Assembly (NCBI RefSeq): GCF_009858175.1
Contig: NZ_CP047393.1
Coordinates: 3,844,001-3,908,000, forward strand
Length of the DNA stretch: 64,000 bases
Source: Pontibacillus sp. HMF3514
GTDB taxonomy: Bacteria; Bacillota; Bacilli; Bacillales; BH030062
Direction of reading: 5' to 3'
Shown one piece after another: positions 16,902 to 26,605 of the stretch (the stretch's first letter is position 1; each line of letters opens with the position of its first letter). The translations under genes and the position numbers were made by a program. The notes beneath the pieces were generated by a model. It did not search any database. It had not been told where the DNA came from and saw nothing but the letters and a program-made list of their open reading frames with translations.

Positions 16902-18995
16902 CTAGCTTTGTAACTGTATTTGTTTACCCTTTTTACGAAGAGAATATCCTGTTGTATTTTTTAACACAGTGATAACATAATCTCCCTCATTTCGCTCAAT
17001 GGTGAGTGAAAGCATGCCCTCTCCAATACTCATTCCTTCAACACGTAGCTTATTCATCCCTTGAGGAAGTACTGGGTCTATCTTAACTTCTTTCGTTAAT
17101 GAATTCGGTTGTACGCCGAGCACAGTTTGAAGGAAAATGAATGATGACGTTGCAGACCAGGCTTGTGGAGAGCATGTCGTAGGATAAGGTACTGGATATC
17201 CAAGTGTAGAATCATGCCCACAGAACAATTCAGGTAAGCGCAAGTATTCAAATCCTTTTGAGGCTTCAAGCATGCCTTCTACAATTTGAATGGCTTCTTC
17301 CTTTAACCCTAGTCGGCTAAGACCAATTAGACACATCGCATTATCATGAGGCCATACACTCCCAGCGTGATAGCTCATTGGATAGTATCCAGCCGATTGT
17401 GGTGTCATGGTACGTACACCATATCCATTGAATAAATCTTCTGCTACAAGTCGCTCAGCTACATGCCCCGCTCTTTCCTCTTGGAGCATCTCAGACATAA
17501 GAACATGCCCTGGATTAGATGTAATCGATTTAACTGGTTGTTTATGACCATCTAAAGCAATGGCATAGAACTTTTCATCTTCCATCCAGAAATCCTCTTC
17601 AAAACGATTTTTAAGTGTTTCCGCTTCATTTTCTAAATGAGTGGCCTTTTCCTCTAACCCTAACTCTCGGTATATCGGGGCTAGATTATTTTTTGCTTGA
17701 TAAACATAACCCTGAACCTCAGATAAAGCAATTGGAGCATCTGCAAATTGGCCGTCCTCATGAACAATAGAGTTCTTAGAATCTTTCCACCCTTGGTTAG
17801 GGAAGCCTTTTGATGCTTCCTGTGCATATTGAACATACCCATACCCGTCTGAGTTACCGTACGTATTGATCCACTCCAACGCTCGATCAATGTTAGGTTG
17901 TAACTCTTTTATAAGCGCTATATCATCGGTCCAATGATAGTATTCAACTGCAAGAACAATGAAAAGGGCTGTTGCATCGTTTGTGCCGTAATAAGGGGTG
18001 AAAGGGGTTTGGTTCGTTGATGAAAGCTCACCAAAACGAATTTCATGCATGATCTTGCCTGGTTGTTCATCTCGATTTTGATCCACTTTTGTCCCCTGAT
18101 AATGAGCTAAGGTACGTAGTGTTCCTTTTACCTGATCAGGTCGATATGGAAGCATGAATAAAGCCGTAATTAAACTATCACGTCCAAATGGAACAGCGAA
18201 CCAAGGTAGACCAGCTACTGGAACATTTCCATAACCTACATCCGTCATAAGCATGCGTAGGTCCTGAGCACCACGCTGATAAACGTCATCAAATAAAGGA
18301 AGGTCACTGTTCACCTTTGTCCCTTCTTCTACCCAGTTGTGATAGGAAGATTCAAGCTGGTGAAATGCTTCATCATATGGTTTTACGGTACCTTTATGTC
18401 CGTCGATAACGGGCGTAATGGAAAATACAATTGCTGTCTCTTGCTTTGGTTCTAAACCTAACTCAAATGTCACTGTTCCATCTTCATTTACACTTTTCTC
18501 TTTTTGATCCCACTCGATAAGAGATTCACGAGTAACTTGATCCTTCCCTTTGTACCCGATACTCAGCGAACGATCTTGAACAGCTTGTCCTGTCTTCTCA
18601 CCTACCTCACCACTTCTAAAGTTACGAACAATGAACATGTCCTGAAAGTCTGCATCAAATGATAGAGCTACTTCAAACTGCTGACGAGTTGGGAAGTAAT
18701 TCAGAAAGGATAGACGCTCATATAATACGCCATCATAGATAAAACGGTCACGAACCGCTTCAATCGCACCTACATCATCTTCATTTTTCATAACGCGGAT
18801 AGAAGCAACATAGTTCTTGGATGCTGTGGAAGTCAATAGAGATGGTTTCTCTCCGTTGATTGTTAGATCAAACTTACTTAAGAAACGTGTATCTTTTGTA
18901 TATAATCCATACCCTTTATCATGAGTTGCATCAATATCTCCATTTTGCTCTGTTGTAAGGAATAGATCTCCTTCTTTAATTACGCTATATTCCAT
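16902..18995 (-). CDS. Amylo-alpha-1,6-glucosidase-like (glycogen debranching) protein
   Basis: 697 residues. N-terminal beta-rich domain typical of bacterial debranching-type proteins (about 1-260, GYGLYTKDTRFLSKFD) followed by an (alpha/alpha)6 toroid (about 270-630) with PWFAVPFGRDSLI and YHAGSVWPHDNA. No signal peptide. It probably acts on branched maltodextrins or related glucosides in the cytoplasm. The start at 18995 has a purine-rich GGGGAGAAGGGG; the frame runs on to 19031 without benefit. The gap to the binding-protein gene is only about 60 nt, so it is co-transcribed. Confidence 0.87.
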   Translation of the reverse strand: MEYSVIKEGDLFLTTEQNGDIDATHDKGYGLYTKDTRFLSKFDLTINGEKPSLLTSTASKNYVASIRVMKNEDDVGAIEAVRDRFIYDGVLYERLSFLNYFPTRQQFEVALSFDADFQDMFIVRNFRSGEVGEKTGQAVQDRSLSIGYKGKDQVTRESLIEWDQKEKSVNEDGTVTFELGLEPKQETAIVFSITPVIDGHKGTVKPYDEAFHQLESSYHNWVEEGTKVNSDLPLFDDVYQRGAQDLRMLMTDVGYGNVPVAGLPWFAVPFGRDSLITALFMLPYRPDQVKGTLRTLAHYQGTKVDQNRDEQPGKIMHEIRFGELSSTNQTPFTPYYGTNDATALFIVLAVEYYHWTDDIALIKELQPNIDRALEWINTYGNSDGYGYVQYAQEASKGFPNQGWKDSKNSIVHEDGQFADAPIALSEVQGYVYQAKNNLAPIYRELGLEEKATHLENEAETLKNRFEEDFWMEDEKFYAIALDGHKQPVKSITSNPGHVLMSEMLQEERAGHVAERLVAEDLFNGYGVRTMTPQSAGYYPMSYHAGSVWPHDNAMCLIGLSRLGLKEEAIQIVEGMLEASKGFEYLRLPELFCGHDSTLGYPVPYPTTCSPQAWSATSSFIFLQTVLGVQPNSLTKEVKIDPVLPQGMNKLRVEGMSIGEGMLSLTIERNEGDYVITVLKNTTGYSLRKKGKQIQLQS

Positions 18996-19052
18996 GCCCC
19001 TTCTCCCCTTCTGTAAAAAGTGGCTGCACATGATGTACAGCCACTCTGCTAT

Positions 19053-20336
19053 TTATTGTTGTTTCTGCTGTAGTTTCTGTAATTGCTTTGCTGCTTTGTT
19101 TAAGTTTTCTTCAACATCCTGACCTTCTACAACGATCTTTTGGAATGCTTCTGTATAGATCTTCTCTGCATCGCCCCAGTATGGTACATTACCACGTGGT
19201 TCAGCATGCTCTAGTGCATTTTTAATCGCTTTAAAGTATGGCTTTTGATAGCCTTGAACTAATCCATATGCGTCGGAACGAACAGATGGCCAAGCTAATT
19301 CACTTACAAGAAGCTCTTGTACTTCTTTAGACATTAGGAATTTCGCAAACTTAATTGCTTCGTCTACCTTCTTCGATCCTTTTGGAATACCAATCACTTC
19401 GCCACCTAATGTGTGGGATTCTTTAGCAGGACCTGACCAGCCACTGTATGCTTGAATTTCATCTTTACCATGCTTGTGGAACTGAGGAATATAGAATGGC
19501 CAGTTTTGCCCAAGATATACACTATCTTTTTCTAAGAACTGGTTCATCGTATCCCATGTTGCTTTAGAGCTTTGTTCAGCTAAATAAGGGTAAAGCTTCT
19601 GCATATATTTGAAAGCTTTAATGCTTCCTTCATCATTTAACACATATGGATCTCCGCCAGCAGAGCGGATAAAGTCGAACATATGGATTACGTTATCCCC
19701 ACCAAGGTTCGCTTTCATGGCTACACGACCTTGACCTTCTTCCTGTTTGAACGTCTTCGCTACTTTTAAAAGCTCATCCCAGTTTTGTGGTGGGTTCATA
19801 TCGTATTTATTGAATTTCTTCTCATTGTAAAATGTAATTTCTACATTCGGACGGTATGGTAAGAATAGAAGCTTTTCATTAAACGTTGCAACGTCGACCA
19901 TACCTGGGATTACTTTCTCAGGAATTTCACTCTTATACTCAGAAAGATCAGCTACTAGATCACGAGCTACAAGAGCTGACAGGTTATTTACATCCTGCGC
20001 GAACATATCAACTGAAAAATTACCAGAGTCTACTTCAGCTGTAAGTTTATTTACTAAGTTATCACTTTCAATTGCAATTGGTTCTACTTTAATTCCTGTT
20101 TCTTGTTCGAAAGCTGGAATGATCTCATTTTCGAATACTTTCCATTCGCTTTCTCCCATTCCAAAAGCTACGCGTAGTTTATCACCGTTTTCTGTTTTCT
20201 TATCTTCAGAACTATTATTGTTACTATTATCAGAGTTCCCTTCACTTGACTGTGAACTTTCATTTCCACCACATGCGGCTAGAAATACAATCGTTCCTAA
20301 CATCGCTACAAGCATTAACCTCATAACATTTTTCAT
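19053..20336 (-). CDS. Extracellular sugar-binding lipoprotein (ABC transporter)
   Basis: 427 residues. Lipoprotein signal with lipobox LAAC (Cys22), then a Ser/Asn/Glu-rich linker (about 24-50), then a type-1 solute-binding fold (KLRVAFGMGESEWKVFE; DMFAQDVNNL; GIPKGSKKVDEAIKFAKFL). It delivers an oligosaccharide to the two permeases encoded upstream in the operon. Cytoplasmic enzymes in the same unit imply an alpha-glucan oligosaccharide. The start has AGGAGG immediately upstream. Confidence 0.92.
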   Translation of the reverse strand: MKNVMRLMLVAMLGTIVFLAACGGNESSQSSEGNSDNSNNNSSEDKKTENGDKLRVAFGMGESEWKVFENEIIPAFEQETGIKVEPIAIESDNLVNKLTAEVDSGNFSVDMFAQDVNNLSALVARDLVADLSEYKSEIPEKVIPGMVDVATFNEKLLFLPYRPNVEITFYNEKKFNKYDMNPPQNWDELLKVAKTFKQEEGQGRVAMKANLGGDNVIHMFDFIRSAGGDPYVLNDEGSIKAFKYMQKLYPYLAEQSSKATWDTMNQFLEKDSVYLGQNWPFYIPQFHKHGKDEIQAYSGWSGPAKESHTLGGEVIGIPKGSKKVDEAIKFAKFLMSKEVQELLVSELAWPSVRSDAYGLVQGYQKPYFKAIKNALEHAEPRGNVPYWGDAEKIYTEAFQKIVVEGQDVEENLNKAAKQLQKLQQKQQ

Positions 20337-20377
20337 TGTTGAAACCTCCTAGGAGAAATATTAATTATATTGTTCTA

Positions 20378-21436
20378 TCAACCTTTTACTGCTCCAGATA
20401 ACATTCCAGATTTCATGTAACGCTGGAGAACAAAAGTAATGATAATAACCGGAATCGTAAGAATCATAGAGTAAGCTGCTGCTGGGAATATACTTCCTCT
20501 TGTAATAACTTCAAAAATACGTAACGGAAGCGTAGCAACTTCTGTTGATAAATACCTTGCATAGATAAACTCATTCCAAGAGTTTAGCCAAACAAAGATT
20601 GAGCCAACTGCAATCCCTGGTATAGCAATAGGGAAAACAACACGGATAAGTGCTTTAATTCGATTTGCCCCATCAATCATAGCCGATTGCTCTAAATCTT
20701 TCGGGATCATAGCAAACGTTCCAACTAAAATCCAAGCTAGAAATGGTAGATTCGGAATTAAATGAGCCAAGATTAACCCAAAAGATGAATCCGTAAGCCC
20801 CCATGATAGAAAGCGAGTCGCGACTGGTAACGCAATCCCCACATCCGGGAACATTCGTGTTACAAGTAAACCAAGAACTACAATGTAACCAATATAGCTA
20901 GGCATTCTAGAAATGACATAAGCTGCGGGTGCACAGATTACAATTGCAACAATTGTTGTGATTGTAGCTACAAGAAAACTCTTTCCAAGTGGTTGGTATA
21001 AATTTTCCACTACTTTTTTACCAAAGAAAGTCTTCTTCGTCGTTAAGTTATTTCGCAAATTCTGAAGTTCTTCACGACCTAACTTGATTTCTTTATCCTG
21101 GTTTAAAAAGGTAACCTTCTTAAACACGCCATTAATGGTAAACTGATCAGAACCTTTTAATGTGTAGTCATTCCCGTCAGCACCTGTAACTGAATATGTA
21201 TCTCCTTTGATTCCATAAATTATCAGGCCTGTCTCAGTTTTCTTCTCAGTCGTTAAAATATCTGTCCAATGGTCCATGGTTGCATCTTGCACCAAAAAGG
21301 AAGGGTGCGCTGTATTTACTTCTTCTGGTTCACTAATTGAGACTTTAAAGAGGATATAAACAGGTGAAATCATAACAAATGCGATGACTAGCAAAGCTGC
21401 GTATAATCCCCAAGTTTGGAGTTTTCCTCGTTTCAT
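20378..21436 (-). CDS. ABC sugar permease, MalG type, with large extracellular insertion
   Basis: 352 residues, where MalG-type permeases usually have about 275-280. TM1 (about 10-32) is followed by an extracellular stretch of roughly 110 residues containing about 80 extra, beta-prone residues (around 62-146), then five more helices. The cytoplasmic EAA loop is normal (EQSAMIDGANRIKALIRVVF). The insertion sits where MalF, not MalG, carries its P2 domain, so it may contact the binding protein (inference). Two bases separate it from the preceding permease gene. Confidence 0.9.
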   Translation of the reverse strand: MKRGKLQTWGLYAALLVIAFVMISPVYILFKVSISEPEEVNTAHPSFLVQDATMDHWTDILTTEKKTETGLIIYGIKGDTYSVTGADGNDYTLKGSDQFTINGVFKKVTFLNQDKEIKLGREELQNLRNNLTTKKTFFGKKVVENLYQPLGKSFLVATITTIVAIVICAPAAYVISRMPSYIGYIVVLGLLVTRMFPDVGIALPVATRFLSWGLTDSSFGLILAHLIPNLPFLAWILVGTFAMIPKDLEQSAMIDGANRIKALIRVVFPIAIPGIAVGSIFVWLNSWNEFIYARYLSTEVATLPLRIFEVITRGSIFPAAAYSMILTIPVIIITFVLQRYMKSGMLSGAVKG

Positions 21437-21438
21437 GT

Positions 21439-22359
21439 TTACTTCACCTCTTTTAAATTCTTTCTCTCCACGATGAAGAGATAGGCGATAATGAATAGAA
21501 CGATGATCCCAAGTAATATCGTGGCTGCTGCACCTGATATCCCGTAATTACTGTGGCGGAATGCCTCGTATGAGAAAGTGGACAGTACCGGCGCGCTCTT
21601 ACCAGCCATAACAAGAGGCAACTCAAAGATTCTGAACGAGTCAATCGCTCTTAATATGACAGCCATTGTAATAGAAGGCTTTAATAGTGGAAGCGTGATT
21701 GACCAAAATGTCTGCCAAGAACTTGCACCGTCAATGGATGATGCTTCATACACATCCTTTGAAATCGATTGCAGTCCTGCTAAAAGTAATAGAACGGTAA
21801 GTGGTAGTACCTTCCACATATCTGCGAAAATGATCACGAATAAGGTATCGATTCCACCTCCTAGCCAAAACGGCTGGGTGTCTACCACTCCTAAGCGAAA
21901 TAGTAACTCGTTAAAATACCCTGTTTGTCCAAATATAAAGAGAAGCGTTACACCTGATACAAGTGTAGGAACCCCCATTGGCACTAGCATGAGTGTTCTA
22001 AAGAATCCTTTACCTTTAAATTCTTGGTTAAGTAAAAGCGCGATGATTAAGGCAAACCCTATCTGTAGCACAATACCTACTATGGTTATGAAAAGGGTAT
22101 TAAATAATGCTGAGGTGAAATTTATGTTTGTGAAAATCTCTTGGTAATTCCCCAGCGTCCATGCACCCGTATCATCGTCTTTAAAACTCATTGTGACCGT
22201 ATTGATAATAGGCGTTAAAGTAAAGTAAAACATGTACACAATCAAAGGAAGAATCATGAATGTCTCTAGCTTGTACATTTTAAAAAATGATTTAAGCTTC
22301 TTCCATTTTGCAGATGATTTGGTATTCGTTTGGCGATTCACTGCAGTTTCTGAACTCAT
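21439..22359 (-). CDS. ABC sugar permease, MalF type
   Basis: 306 residues with six predicted helices and an EAA loop (YEASSIDGASSWQTFWSITL). The N-terminus is a basic cytoplasmic tail of about 30 residues. It pairs with the adjacent MalG-type permease. No ATPase gene occurs in the operon, so a shared MsmX/UgpC-type ATPase encoded elsewhere must drive it, as in B. subtilis. Confidence 0.92.
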   Translation of the reverse strand: MSSETAVNRQTNTKSSAKWKKLKSFFKMYKLETFMILPLIVYMFYFTLTPIINTVTMSFKDDDTGAWTLGNYQEIFTNINFTSALFNTLFITIVGIVLQIGFALIIALLLNQEFKGKGFFRTLMLVPMGVPTLVSGVTLLFIFGQTGYFNELLFRLGVVDTQPFWLGGGIDTLFVIIFADMWKVLPLTVLLLLAGLQSISKDVYEASSIDGASSWQTFWSITLPLLKPSITMAVILRAIDSFRIFELPLVMAGKSAPVLSTFSYEAFRHSNYGISGAAATILLGIIVLFIIAYLFIVERKNLKEVK

Positions 22360-22376
22360 ATCGATGCTATGCCTCC

Positions 22377-23570
22377 TTATACCTGACTAGACTTAGATCC
22401 CTCTGTTAATGAAAACTCCTGATTAATAACTAAAGCTCCTGCTCCAAGAACGACAGCTTCATCAATTTTAGATTTTACAATTGGTATATCTTTCACTCGC
22501 TTACCAATTACTCTGGATAGAGCTGTTGAGCGGATCTTATCAAATGTAAATGCATTCACTTGACTGAACGTTCCTCCGATAATCACTTTATGAGGTGCAA
22601 ACAAATTGATTAGATTTGCAATCCCTACGCCTAAATGTTGAGCCGCTTGATCCACAACCTTTTGCGCTAAGGCTGAGCCTGATTCAGCTTCTTTTAAAAT
22701 GTTTTCAAATGTATTTTCTTCATTCTGTTCGTTTGAACCGCTTTCATAATTAAGCATTTTTTGATACGTTCGCTCAATAGCCGGTATGGAGGATAACGTT
22801 TCTAAACAACCGTAATTTCCACAGTGACAAAGTTCCCCTGGGAATGCGATACTCATATGTCCCAGCTCGCCAGCTTCCCCTTGGAGCCCCCGATAAAGAG
22901 AACCGTTTATCATTAAGCCACAACCGATCCCGATATCTGTCATCACATATGTGAAATCCTTATAACCGACTCCCTCGCCGAACCATTTTTCTGCTAGCGT
23001 AGCTACATTCGCATCATTATCAAGCGTAACAGGTAATTCTAAAGCTTCTTCTAACAAGTGTTTAAGTGGGATGTCTTTTTCACCGTAAAAGTTCGGTGGA
23101 GATATTCTGTGATCCTCCGTTTCATCAAGAGGACCAGGTAAACCGACTCCAACACCAAGGACTCTCGTTTGGTGGATATCAGCCTGCGTTTTCACATCCT
23201 GAACAATTTCCTTCACATAAGAGACAACCTCTTGTATGGATTCATCTCCATAAGTTACTTTCATCCTGAATGAAAGTAAGTCTCCATTTAAATTGATCAA
23301 GGCTGCTTTAATAGCTGATCTTCCCATTTCAATACCTAGGGCATAGAAGCAATTCTCATTTACCTCTAGCATAACGGGACGCCTTCCTCCACTTGAGTGA
23401 CCCTGTTGTCCCTCCCTTAGCATATTTAACTTCATAAGCTTATTAGTAAGACGTGTCACAGTAGACTGTGGAATATCAAGCTTTTCACATATTTCCACAC
23501 GTGAAAGTGCTCCTTCTTCCCGTATTAAGTTAATAATTTTAGTAGAATTAATATCTAGTGTCAGTTTCAT
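22377..23570 (-). CDS. ROK-family transcriptional repressor (XylR/NagC type)
   Basis: 397 residues. N-terminal winged helix-turn-helix (about 1-70, LSRVEICEKLDIPQSTVTRL), then a ROK sugar-kinase fold (GIEMGRSAIKAAL; LDNDANVATLAEKW; zinc motif CHCGNYGCLE). It is the first gene of the leftward seven-gene glucan operon and 262 bp from the next gene upstream. A promoter, a 25-bp inverted repeat over its -35 and a cre-like site lie within 90 bp of the start, so autoregulation with glucan or glucose release is the likely mode (inference). Confidence 0.92.
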   Translation of the reverse strand: MKLTLDINSTKIINLIREEGALSRVEICEKLDIPQSTVTRLTNKLMKLNMLREGQQGHSSGGRRPVMLEVNENCFYALGIEMGRSAIKAALINLNGDLLSFRMKVTYGDESIQEVVSYVKEIVQDVKTQADIHQTRVLGVGVGLPGPLDETEDHRISPPNFYGEKDIPLKHLLEEALELPVTLDNDANVATLAEKWFGEGVGYKDFTYVMTDIGIGCGLMINGSLYRGLQGEAGELGHMSIAFPGELCHCGNYGCLETLSSIPAIERTYQKMLNYESGSNEQNEENTFENILKEAESGSALAQKVVDQAAQHLGVGIANLINLFAPHKVIIGGTFSQVNAFTFDKIRSTALSRVIGKRVKDIPIVKSKIDEAVVLGAGALVINQEFSLTEGSKSSQV

Positions 23571-23589
23571 AATGATAACCCCTTGTCGT

Positions 23590-23603
23590 TGAAAACGCCT
23601 TCA
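23590..23603. promoter_or_regulatory. cre-like site in glucan operon leader
   Basis: TGAAAACGCCTTCA matches the cre consensus at 13 of 14 positions on either strand. It lies between the -10 element and the repressor start codon, a position known for CcpA roadblock repression. Confidence 0.6.
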
Positions 23604-23617
23604 TTAGGTTGAATTTT

Positions 23618-23646
23618 ATTATATGACACCGCTTACTTAATTTCAA
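23618..23646 (-). promoter_or_regulatory. Sigma-A promoter of glucan operon
   Basis: On the minus strand TTGAAA, a 17-bp spacer and a perfect TATAAT. The start codon of the repressor is about 40 nt downstream. Confidence 0.8.
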
Positions 23647-23659
23647 CATGGAATTAAGT
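23635..23659. promoter_or_regulatory. Inverted-repeat operator over the -35 box
   Basis: ACTTAATT and AATTAAGT are perfect 8-bp arms 9 bp apart, a 25-bp site. Size and architecture resemble ROK/XylR operators. It covers the -35 hexamer, so a bound repressor would exclude RNA polymerase. Confidence 0.65.
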
Positions 23660-23764
23660 ATTATTCTGAAATTTTTAAAAGAAAGGTACTAATCTTCACT
23701 GTTAACATTTTCATTCAAGACTTCCTATTAGGCACCATTCAAGTTTCTTGTTAAATATATGCAC

Positions 23765-23800
23765 AAAAAGAACCAGTTGTATATACAACTGGTTCTTTTT
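23765..23800 (-). terminator. Terminator after M20 peptidase gene
   Basis: AAAAAGAACCAGTTGT and its exact complement separated by ATAT, with a T-run on each strand. Confidence 0.85.
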
Positions 23801-23831
23801 GTTAAGATCTTTCTTTATTTAGGTTTTTCTT

Positions 23832-25181
23832 CTATAAGGAATACAGATATTCGCAAACCGTCTCAATTCCCTTGGTAAAGTTATCGAGATGGAAATGTTC
23901 ATTCGGTGCATGTAGGTTTTCAGAAGGTAAACCAAAGCCCATTAATACAACAGGTGCATCTAATACACGAGCGAATACTTCTACAATTGGGATGGATCCC
24001 CCTTCTTTCGGGAAGAGTGGACGAATGCCGTACACATCCTCATATGCATCTGCGGCTTTTTGAATCATTGGATCTTGTGAATCCAGTGATACTGGATCAG
24101 CTTTTATAAGTTGTTTTAAATCTACTTGAGCTCCAACCGGCTTATATTTCTCAACGTGTTTTTGAATATACTCATACACTTTTTCTGGAGATTGTTCTCC
24201 AACTAAACGGCAGCTAATTTTAGCTACAGCCTCTTTTGGCACAATGGTTTTCATTCCCTCTTCTGCAAATCCTCCAGCAACACCATTAATTTCTAAAGTT
24301 GGGCGGATCCCAGTTCTTTCTTGGAATGTAAAGCCTTCTTCCCCAAACAATTCAGTCATATTGAGTTCTTTTTTTGTTTTTTCTGCATCAAACGGAATTT
24401 GAGCTACCTCTTCTCTTAGTTCAGGTGTTGGAGTTGGTACCCCTTCGTAAAAACCATCAATAGCTACTTTGCCATTTTCATTATGCATAGAGTCGAGTAA
24501 CTGAACAATGCTATGAACAGCGTTTGGGACTCCTCCACCGTATTGACCTGAGTGCAAGTCGGTATTGGCTGTCTTTACGTTCATTTCTAACGCTAAAGCA
24601 CCGCGAAGTGATGTACATATCGCTGGTTGATTTTTATCAATAAACGATGTATCTGAAACTAACACTGCATCTGCAGCGAGCTTTTCTTGATTTTGATCAA
24701 TGAATGGAGGAAGATTACGACTTGCGATTTCCTCTTCACCTTCAATACAGAACTTCACATTTACCGGAAGCTTTCCATCCTTATCCATAATGGCTTCTAA
24801 TGCCTTAATATGAATAAATACTTGTCCCTTATCATCTGTAGCACCACGTGCATAAATTTTGTTTGCTCGAACAACCGGTTCAAAAGGTGGTGTTTCCCAT
24901 AGGTTTAGTGGTTCTGCGGGTTGGACGTCATAATGGCCATAAATAAGTACTGTAGGCTTCCCTTCTGCATGTAACCAGTCTGCATAAACAATGGGATGGC
25001 CTTCTGTTTGAATGATTTCGATATTTTCCATACCGATTTTTTTCAAAGCACCTTCAAGCCATTTAGCTGCCTTTTGCACATCTTCTTTATAGTCGTTTAC
25101 TGAAGAAATACTAGGAATACGTAAAAAGTCTTTTAATTCTTCGATGTATTGATCTTTATGTAATTGAATGGTTTCCTTCAT
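23832..25181 (-). CDS. M20-family dipeptidase/deacylase
   Basis: 449 residues. Metal ligands of the M20 fold are visible: GHYDVQP, the bridging Asp and general-base region GATDDKGQ, GEEEI, VSDTS and the C-terminal LHAPNE. The lid/dimerisation domain (about 185-345) includes LHSGQYGGGVPN. Cytoplasmic di-zinc exopeptidase of the CNDP/DapE-like branch; probably cleaves dipeptides. Ribosome binding site AGGAGGG precedes ATG 25181. Monocistronic with a strong terminator. Confidence 0.9.
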   Translation of the reverse strand: MKETIQLHKDQYIEELKDFLRIPSISSVNDYKEDVQKAAKWLEGALKKIGMENIEIIQTEGHPIVYADWLHAEGKPTVLIYGHYDVQPAEPLNLWETPPFEPVVRANKIYARGATDDKGQVFIHIKALEAIMDKDGKLPVNVKFCIEGEEEIASRNLPPFIDQNQEKLAADAVLVSDTSFIDKNQPAICTSLRGALALEMNVKTANTDLHSGQYGGGVPNAVHSIVQLLDSMHNENGKVAIDGFYEGVPTPTPELREEVAQIPFDAEKTKKELNMTELFGEEGFTFQERTGIRPTLEINGVAGGFAEEGMKTIVPKEAVAKISCRLVGEQSPEKVYEYIQKHVEKYKPVGAQVDLKQLIKADPVSLDSQDPMIQKAADAYEDVYGIRPLFPKEGGSIPIVEVFARVLDAPVVLMGFGLPSENLHAPNEHFHLDNFTKGIETVCEYLYSL

Positions 25182-25355
25182 ATAAAACCCTCCTCGAAAA
25201 GTTCTAGTTCATATTATATCAATTCGTATGTACTCATGTCGTATATATCAATTGGTTAGTTGTATTATTTGTTAAATTACGGTTCCTTATCAAAAAACAC
25301 TCTAGCATTATTTCACCTAAAACTGGTCACAGTAAGAAAATAAGGAGGGGTAAAT

Positions 25356-25481
25356 ATGGATAATACGCAGGATTTCGTACAACAGTTAAATGAAAAACAG
25401 AGAAAAGATGAACATAATAAAGAGCGTGAAGGCAAACATCGTAAACCTTCTAAGCGTTTGCCAAGTAAGACACACAAGTAG
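25356..25481 (+). CDS. 41-aa basic hydrophilic peptide
   Basis: ATG 25356 follows a strong AAGGAGGGG with 6-nt spacing. The 41 residues are rich in Lys, Arg, His and Glu (MDNTQDFVQQLNEKQ at the start, PSKRLPSKTHK at the end). A terminator follows at once, so it is a complete small transcription unit. No family recognised. It resembles in composition the small basic hydrophilic proteins common in Bacillus, some of them sporulation-associated. Confidence 0.65.
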   Translation: MDNTQDFVQQLNEKQRKDEHNKEREGKHRKPSKRLPSKTHK

Positions 25482-25488
25482 GGTTTTT

Positions 25489-25521
25489 AAAGTGTAGTTC
25501 GATGAGGGCTACACTTTTCTA
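25489..25521 (+). terminator. Terminator after 41-aa gene
   Basis: AAAGTGTAG / CTACACTTT stem followed by TTCT. Confidence 0.65.
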
Positions 25522-25729
25522 CTATTGAATTAGACTAAATAACCAACACAAATTATTTTGGTATTTATTACAAAATTAACAGGTTTATTTTCTCATTTTT
25601 CTATTTAACAGAAAAAATCATTAAAAAAATTTAATAAAACACGATAAAAGGATTAAGTCTTTTGATACACCACGATTAAACAAAAAAATAACTATATCAT
25701 AAAAAACAAGACAAGAAAGGAAATGCAGC

Positions 25730-26605
25730 TTGAAATTATTAGGATTATTTACTTTTCTTCTATTTGGACATTTTTCAACTAGCGATGCCGTTATGGCAGA
25801 TGAAACAAAGTGGAACCAGGCAACATGGTTATGGCACACATCAAACATTGTGGAGGCTCCAGATGAAGTCCTTCAATTTCTTAATCAAAAAGATGTAGAT
25901 AGCGTTTATCTACAAATCAACCGTGACATTGATCCTACTTCATACATGTCTTTTATTAAAGAGGCAACGAATGATGGAATTTCTGTCTATGCTTTAGATG
26001 GATCAAAAAAATGGATTTCGAATCGTGAAGGTTTTGATCTTTTCTTAAATTGGGTGGAGAAGTATCAAAACTTTGCTGCAGATGAGGAGAAGTTTTCCGG
26101 AATCCATTTAGATGTAGAGCCCTACTTGCATGAAATGTGGGATACGGACTATCAGAACGCAATACTACAGTATCAAAACATCCTATCAGAAGCTGCTCAA
26201 AAAGCTAAACAATGGGACATGCTTTTTGCAGCAGACATTCCATTCTGGTATGACACGAAATATTTTGATAACGAAACATATGGTAAAGGACTTTTGCATA
26301 AATGGGTCATTGATACTTCAGACGAAATAGGAATTATGGCATACCGTAATTTCGCTGAGGGGAGTAACGGGATCGTTGAAATCTCCAATAACGAAATCCA
26401 ATATGCAAAAGAAGTCGGGAAAAAAGTAACTATAGGTGTAGAAACAAAAGAAATTACAAGCTATGATCACATTTCGTTTTATGGCCTGGGTGAAGAAAAA
26501 ATGAACGAAGAAGTAACGAAGGTTTATGATCAGTTTGGAAGTATAGATAGTTTTAATGGATTTGCTATTCATAGCTATAAATATTGGAAAGCGTTAGGGG
26601 AATAA
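25730..26605 (+). CDS. Secreted GH18-like TIM-barrel protein, paralogue 1
   Basis: 291 residues with a signal peptide (about 1-24). The start is TTG 25730: AAAGGA lies 8 nt upstream and no in-frame ATG is suitable. The body is a single TIM-barrel-like domain with a DxE motif on a predicted strand (GIHLDVEPYLHEMW), an ADIPFW strand and MAYRNFAEG near the end. These echo the DxDxE and MxYD motifs of GH18, so it is probably a secreted glycosidase or a glycan-binding relative. Homologous to both domains of 31706-33436 and to 43971-44885. It lies upstream of comQXPA. Confidence 0.7.
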   Translation: MKLLGLFTFLLFGHFSTSDAVMADETKWNQATWLWHTSNIVEAPDEVLQFLNQKDVDSVYLQINRDIDPTSYMSFIKEATNDGISVYALDGSKKWISNREGFDLFLNWVEKYQNFAADEEKFSGIHLDVEPYLHEMWDTDYQNAILQYQNILSEAAQKAKQWDMLFAADIPFWYDTKYFDNETYGKGLLHKWVIDTSDEIGIMAYRNFAEGSNGIVEISNNEIQYAKEVGKKVTIGVETKEITSYDHISFYGLGEEKMNEEVTKVYDQFGSIDSFNGFAIHSYKYWKALGE

